A DNA stretch of 8,648 nt from Candidatus Auribacterota bacterium (lineage in GTDB: Bacteria > Auribacterota > Tritonobacteria > UBA1439): contig JAPLCY010000276.1 of the NCBI GenBank assembly GCA_026391995.1, forward strand, positions 1-8,648, read 5' to 3'. Shown one piece after another: positions 6,749 to 8,648 of the stretch (position 1 is its first letter; each line of letters begins with the position of its first letter). The position numbers and the translations under genes were made by a program. The notes beneath the pieces were generated by a model that worked only from the letters and a program-made list of their open reading frames with translations, was not told the DNA's origin and did no database searches.

Positions 6749-7486
6749 TCACTTTGCGGTACTATTCCGCTCCAGCAGCAGCAGGAATCGCTCGCACGGC
6801 ATCACTTCGGCCTTCCCCGACTCCAATGTAAAATCCAGCACGTGCCCGCCGTAGCGCCTGTTATCCGATATGAAGTGACAATGGTAGCCGGGAACCGTCA
6901 TGTCTCGCGCGTAGAGCGGCGCCCGAAATCCCACCAGCGTCCCCGGTATATCCGCCGCGTCGAAAACCGGAGGGTCTTTTATCGCCACGGTGAGCGGCGG
7001 ATACGGTTTTCCCTGGGCCGGCACGCTCCTGGCCCGCACATGGGAGAAGCGCCCTGTTACCCTTATCGCGCAGGGGCAATCCTGATCCGGAACCAGCGTG
7101 TTGAGCTGGTCTTCGAGAGATCGGTAGCCGCAGCCCCATTGCACCGGCACGGACACTGTCGGGCTGAAATGCGCCACTTCGGCAAATGGCACCCTCACAT
7201 CCCCCCGGACACTGCGCACACCCCCATCGGACCGAGCCTGGTAGACCGTTCCGCTCAGAACGATCATCTCGCCATCCAGGCGGTCAAATGTCCCCAGACC
7301 CGTATCGCCGTGGCTGAGGAGCTCGGCGCATGAGATCCTGCCATCGTAGTCGCCCGAGGAAAGGGCGTGGAAAGTGGATACCTGCGTCACTGTCCCGCCC
7401 CGCGGCGAGGCACACCCTGTGAGAATAAGGGCGAGCACACAGGCGCAGGAGACCCTCAATGCCTGAAATACGGGGTACTGGGTCAC
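6749..7486 (-). CDS. budA: Acetolactate decarboxylase, predicted lipoprotein, C-terminally short
   Basis: The 245-residue frame matches acetolactate decarboxylase (ALDC, BudA/AlsD), which turns (S)-2-acetolactate into (R)-acetoin. Family blocks are TQVSTFHALSSGDYDGRIS, GLGTFDRLDGEMI (Glu73, equivalent to catalytic Glu65 of the Brevibacillus enzyme), VRARSV with the likely catalytic Arg153, GTLVGFRAP, and GYHCHF...GGHVLDF giving the zinc ligands His202, His204 and His215. The N-terminus has a hydrophobic stretch ending in the lipobox LTGC (Cys25), so export and lipid anchoring are predicted. The C-terminus stops 30 residues after His215, where classical enzymes continue for about 45 or more, including the Glu253 equivalent. 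The GTG start at 7486 directly follows an in-frame TAA and lies within a repeat end; ribosome-site support is weak, and a TTG at 7459 is an alternative. Family assignment is firm; activity is uncertain. Confidence 0.85.
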   Translation of the reverse strand: MTQYPVFQALRVSCACVLALILTGCASPRGGTVTQVSTFHALSSGDYDGRISCAELLSHGDTGLGTFDRLDGEMIVLSGTVYQARSDGGVRSVRGDVRVPFAEVAHFSPTVSVPVQWGCGYRSLEDQLNTLVPDQDCPCAIRVTGRFSHVRARSVPAQGKPYPPLTVAIKDPPVFDAADIPGTLVGFRAPLYARDMTVPGYHCHFISDNRRYGGHVLDFTLESGKAEVMPCERFLLLLERNSTAK

Positions 7487-7597
7487 TTATGGGGGGCTCC
7501 CACATTATCCCTCTCCCCCCTTGAGGGGAACTTGTCCCGAGCGTAGCCGAGGGAAGGGTCGGGGGGGGGAAAATACCCACCGTAAGTGACCCCATAC
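7475..7597. repeat. MITE-like inverted-repeat element upstream of the decarboxylase gene
   Basis: GTACTGGGTCACTTATGG (7475-7492) and the reverse complement of 7580-7597 agree at 15 of 18 positions, including GGTCACTTA. The interior has no coding capacity and is strongly C-rich, then G-rich: a CCCC-TTGA-GGGG hairpin (7517-7528), the word CTTGTCCCGAGCGTAGCC (7531-7548) and a run of nine G (7561-7569). The CTTGTCC-GAGCG word recalls interspersed repeats seen in several bacterial groups. The element occupies most of the divergent gap between the decarboxylase and PilZ genes; its left end overlaps the first codons of the former. Confidence 0.65.
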
Positions 7598-7637
7598 AAT
7601 ACGGGTAAAATTGATCTTTTCTCCATCCTTGAGAAAC

Positions 7638-7646
7638 TGCTATAAT
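7638..7646 (+). promoter_or_regulatory. Extended -10 promoter for the PilZ gene
   Basis: TGCTATAAT is a perfect extended -10 element (TGN-TATAAT). At the expected distance there is only a poor -35 (around 7618-7624, TTTCTC-like), which is normal for extended -10 promoters. The start point would be near 7653, giving a leader of about 20 nt with the AGAGGAG ribosome site. It lies 40 bp outside the repeat at 7475-7597. Confidence 0.6.
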
Positions 7647-7672
7647 TGAGCATGCCTAGAGGAGACACGCCT

Positions 7673-8074
7673 ATGGATCCGCAGCAAAGTGATGACGCCG
7701 AGCGTCGCAACATCGGACGTTTGATGACTGATCTCCCCGTCCAGCTCACCGTGCTGGAAGATATGCCCGGCGGCGCAACTCCGAAGTTCTACGGCGGCCG
7801 CGTTATAAATCTCAGTGAAGAAGGACTCGCGATCGAGACATGCGTCTCCACGGGAAGGGATGTGTTCCGCGACCGGCAGAAGGTGAGCGCCGAGATCACC
7901 CTCCCCCACACGCCTCAGCCAATACGCCTGAGCGGCGACGCGACCTGGGGAACCCGTATTGAAAATCCCTGGTTGAAATCAACCACCCTGCGCCTCGGCC
8001 TCAAGATCAGCGAGATATCGCCCCAGGACGCCGCGCGGCTGAAAGATTTCATCACTCAGGAAACGAGCCGCTGA
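7673..8074 (+). CDS. PilZ-domain protein (putative cyclic di-GMP receptor)
   Basis: A 133-residue single-domain protein. Both halves of the cyclic-di-GMP-binding signature of PilZ domains are present: an RxxxR motif (Arg12-Asn-Ile-Gly-Arg16) and NxSxxG (Asn46-Leu-Ser48-Glu-Glu-Gly51). The rest is predicted beta-barrel strands and a short C-terminal helix (about 117-130). The frame is open upstream to a TTG at 7646, but AGAGGAG (7658-7664) with 8-nt spacing clearly selects the ATG at 7673. It is monocistronic, convergent with a second PilZ gene that starts 460 bp away. There is no signal peptide or membrane segment, so it is cytoplasmic. Its target process is unknown; the family regulates motility, adhesion and exopolysaccharide production. 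Confidence 0.85.
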   Translation: MDPQQSDDAERRNIGRLMTDLPVQLTVLEDMPGGATPKFYGGRVINLSEEGLAIETCVSTGRDVFRDRQKVSAEITLPHTPQPIRLSGDATWGTRIENPWLKSTTLRLGLKISEISPQDAARLKDFITQETSR

Positions 8075-8117
8075 ACCCTCCCTCGCACGGTCGCCGGACG
8101 GAAGGGGCGCGCACCCG

Positions 8118-8534
8118 TTAGAGGTAGTAGCGCTCCACGAAATCCGCTATCTTCCGCATTTCCTCGTCATTCGATGAGGTGAAGTTCACGGCGATCTGGT
8201 ATTCGTTAGGCTTCTCCCCCTGCTTGACTCGCATCACCACCGCCTGTATATTCACCGGCGGCGCATCCAGCGACATTGTGATGTCAAGAGTGAGGAACAT
8301 CCCCGGTTTCAGCTCCTGCGGCACATCAAGGAGGAGGCCCCCCGCGCTGATGTTTCTGCCGCGCGCGATGCTAAACAGGGAATCCTCGGGCATCGGCCGG
8401 TGCTGCGGGTACTCGATGCTCACCAGATCCATGTGGCCGCTGGGCGGCGGCGTCACCTGGAAGTGGATATCCGCCCAGAACGGAATACGAAGATATCTTC
8501 TGCGTTCCTTCCCGTCGTGCTCATGATGTTTCAT
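8118..8534 (-). CDS. PilZ-domain protein (putative cyclic di-GMP receptor), second copy
   Basis: A 138-residue protein with the PilZ signature: RxxxR at Arg12-Arg-Tyr-Leu-Arg16 after the charged KERRRYLR, and NxSxxG at Asn61-Ile-Ser63-Ala-Gly-Gly66. Between these motifs it has a Pro-rich insert of about 30 residues (29-58) that the neighbouring PilZ protein lacks. It ends in a helix, EEMRKIADFVERYYL. AAGGAG stands 7 nt before the ATG and is part of a 12-bp perfect palindrome AAGGAGCTCCTT (8536-8547) that could mask the ribosome site in a small hairpin. The two PilZ proteins are clearly diverged from each other. It starts 31 bp after the stop of the partial upstream gene at 8566 and probably shares its transcript. 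The stop codons of the two PilZ genes face each other across 43 bp without an obvious terminator. Confidence 0.87.
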   Translation of the reverse strand: MKHHEHDGKERRRYLRIPFWADIHFQVTPPPSGHMDLVSIEYPQHRPMPEDSLFSIARGRNISAGGLLLDVPQELKPGMFLTLDITMSLDAPPVNIQAVVMRVKQGEKPNEYQIAVNFTSSNDEEMRKIADFVERYYL

Positions 8535-8565
8535 TAAGGAGCTCCTTGTCGTAAGCCGGCCGGCG

Positions 8566-8648
8566 CTACTTGACCAGCCGGATACTGTTGATGTATATCG
8601 TGCCTCCCTGGGGCGGCTGCCAGAAAAAGAAATTCAGGTACATGATAT
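8566..8648 (-). CDS. C-terminal end of a protein with a likely carbohydrate-binding or jelly-roll-type domain, cut by window end
   Basis: Read on the minus strand, the last 26 codons before a TAG are visible: YLNFFFWQPPQGGTIYINS followed by IRLVK. An ending of the form WQPP-GGTIYIDNIRLVK is common at the C-terminus of galactose-binding-like and carbohydrate-binding beta-sandwich domains, where a last strand YIDNVRL closes the fold. This identity is inferred from pattern memory only. A Met codon at 8641-8643 could start a 25-residue peptide, but the hydrophobic strand-like content fits the end of a longer gene much better. It lies 31 bp upstream of the second PilZ gene on the same strand. Confidence 0.55.
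   Translation of the reverse strand, partial: IMYLNFFFWQPPQGGTIYINSIRLVK

Noticed and set aside
7561..7569. Run of nine G as a possible phase-variation switch
   Set aside because: It is inside a non-coding repeat and not placed between promoter elements or in a reading frame; it is treated as part of that element.
8075..8117. Bidirectional terminator between the convergent PilZ genes
   Set aside because: Only a weak CGGTC...GGACGG symmetry without a T-tract is seen, too little to call.

Overview
The window looks like a chromosomal segment from a GC-rich, Gram-negative bacterium. Supporting evidence is a predicted outer-membrane barrel with a signal peptide, a lipoprotein-type signal, two PilZ-domain proteins and FabK-type fatty acid synthesis. 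Several intergenic gaps carry short interspersed repeats (the TCATTGCGAG...CTCGCAATGA family, the CTTGTCCCGAGCG family, degenerate heptamer arrays). From memory I associate these with uncultivated lineages such as Omnitrophota and its neighbours. That taxonomic guess is weak and cannot be settled from this sequence.

Layout. 1-729 (+) is the C-terminal part of an enoyl-ACP reductase FabK. It converges on a five-gene minus-strand block that reads from about 6408 down to 909: leuC, a chimeric leuD/leuB gene, asd, truA and an outer-membrane protein. A repeat with 13-bp perfect terminal inverted repeats (746-910) fills the gap between fabK and the barrel gene and contributes part of the barrel gene's stop codon. 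At 6395-6608 two divergent promoters stand back to back, one for leuC and one pointing at a tRNA-Ala(GGC) gene (6609-6684). Downstream is a minus-strand gene for a lipoprotein-like acetolactate decarboxylase (6749-7486). Its start lies inside the end of a second MITE-like repeat (7475-7597), and its C-terminus is shorter than in the family. Then come a plus-strand PilZ gene (7673-8074) with an extended -10 promoter, a convergent PilZ gene (8118-8534, minus), and the last 26 codons of another minus-strand gene that ends like a carbohydrate-binding-type domain.

How the genes work together. leuC, leuD and leuB belong to leucine synthesis and asd to the aspartate-family amino acids; truA modifies tRNA. 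The standout is that leuD and leuB are not separate genes. About 83 residues of LeuD run in frame into LeuB from about family residue 58 onward, so the C-terminal half of LeuD and the N-terminus of LeuB are missing. This is either a real deletion or fusion that should disable two leucine steps, or an assembly error. I see no complete new defence or mobile system. The most unusual signals are this chimera, the two inverted-repeat elements that supply start or stop codons to neighbouring genes, and three 7-bp-periodic degenerate arrays confined to intergenic gaps.
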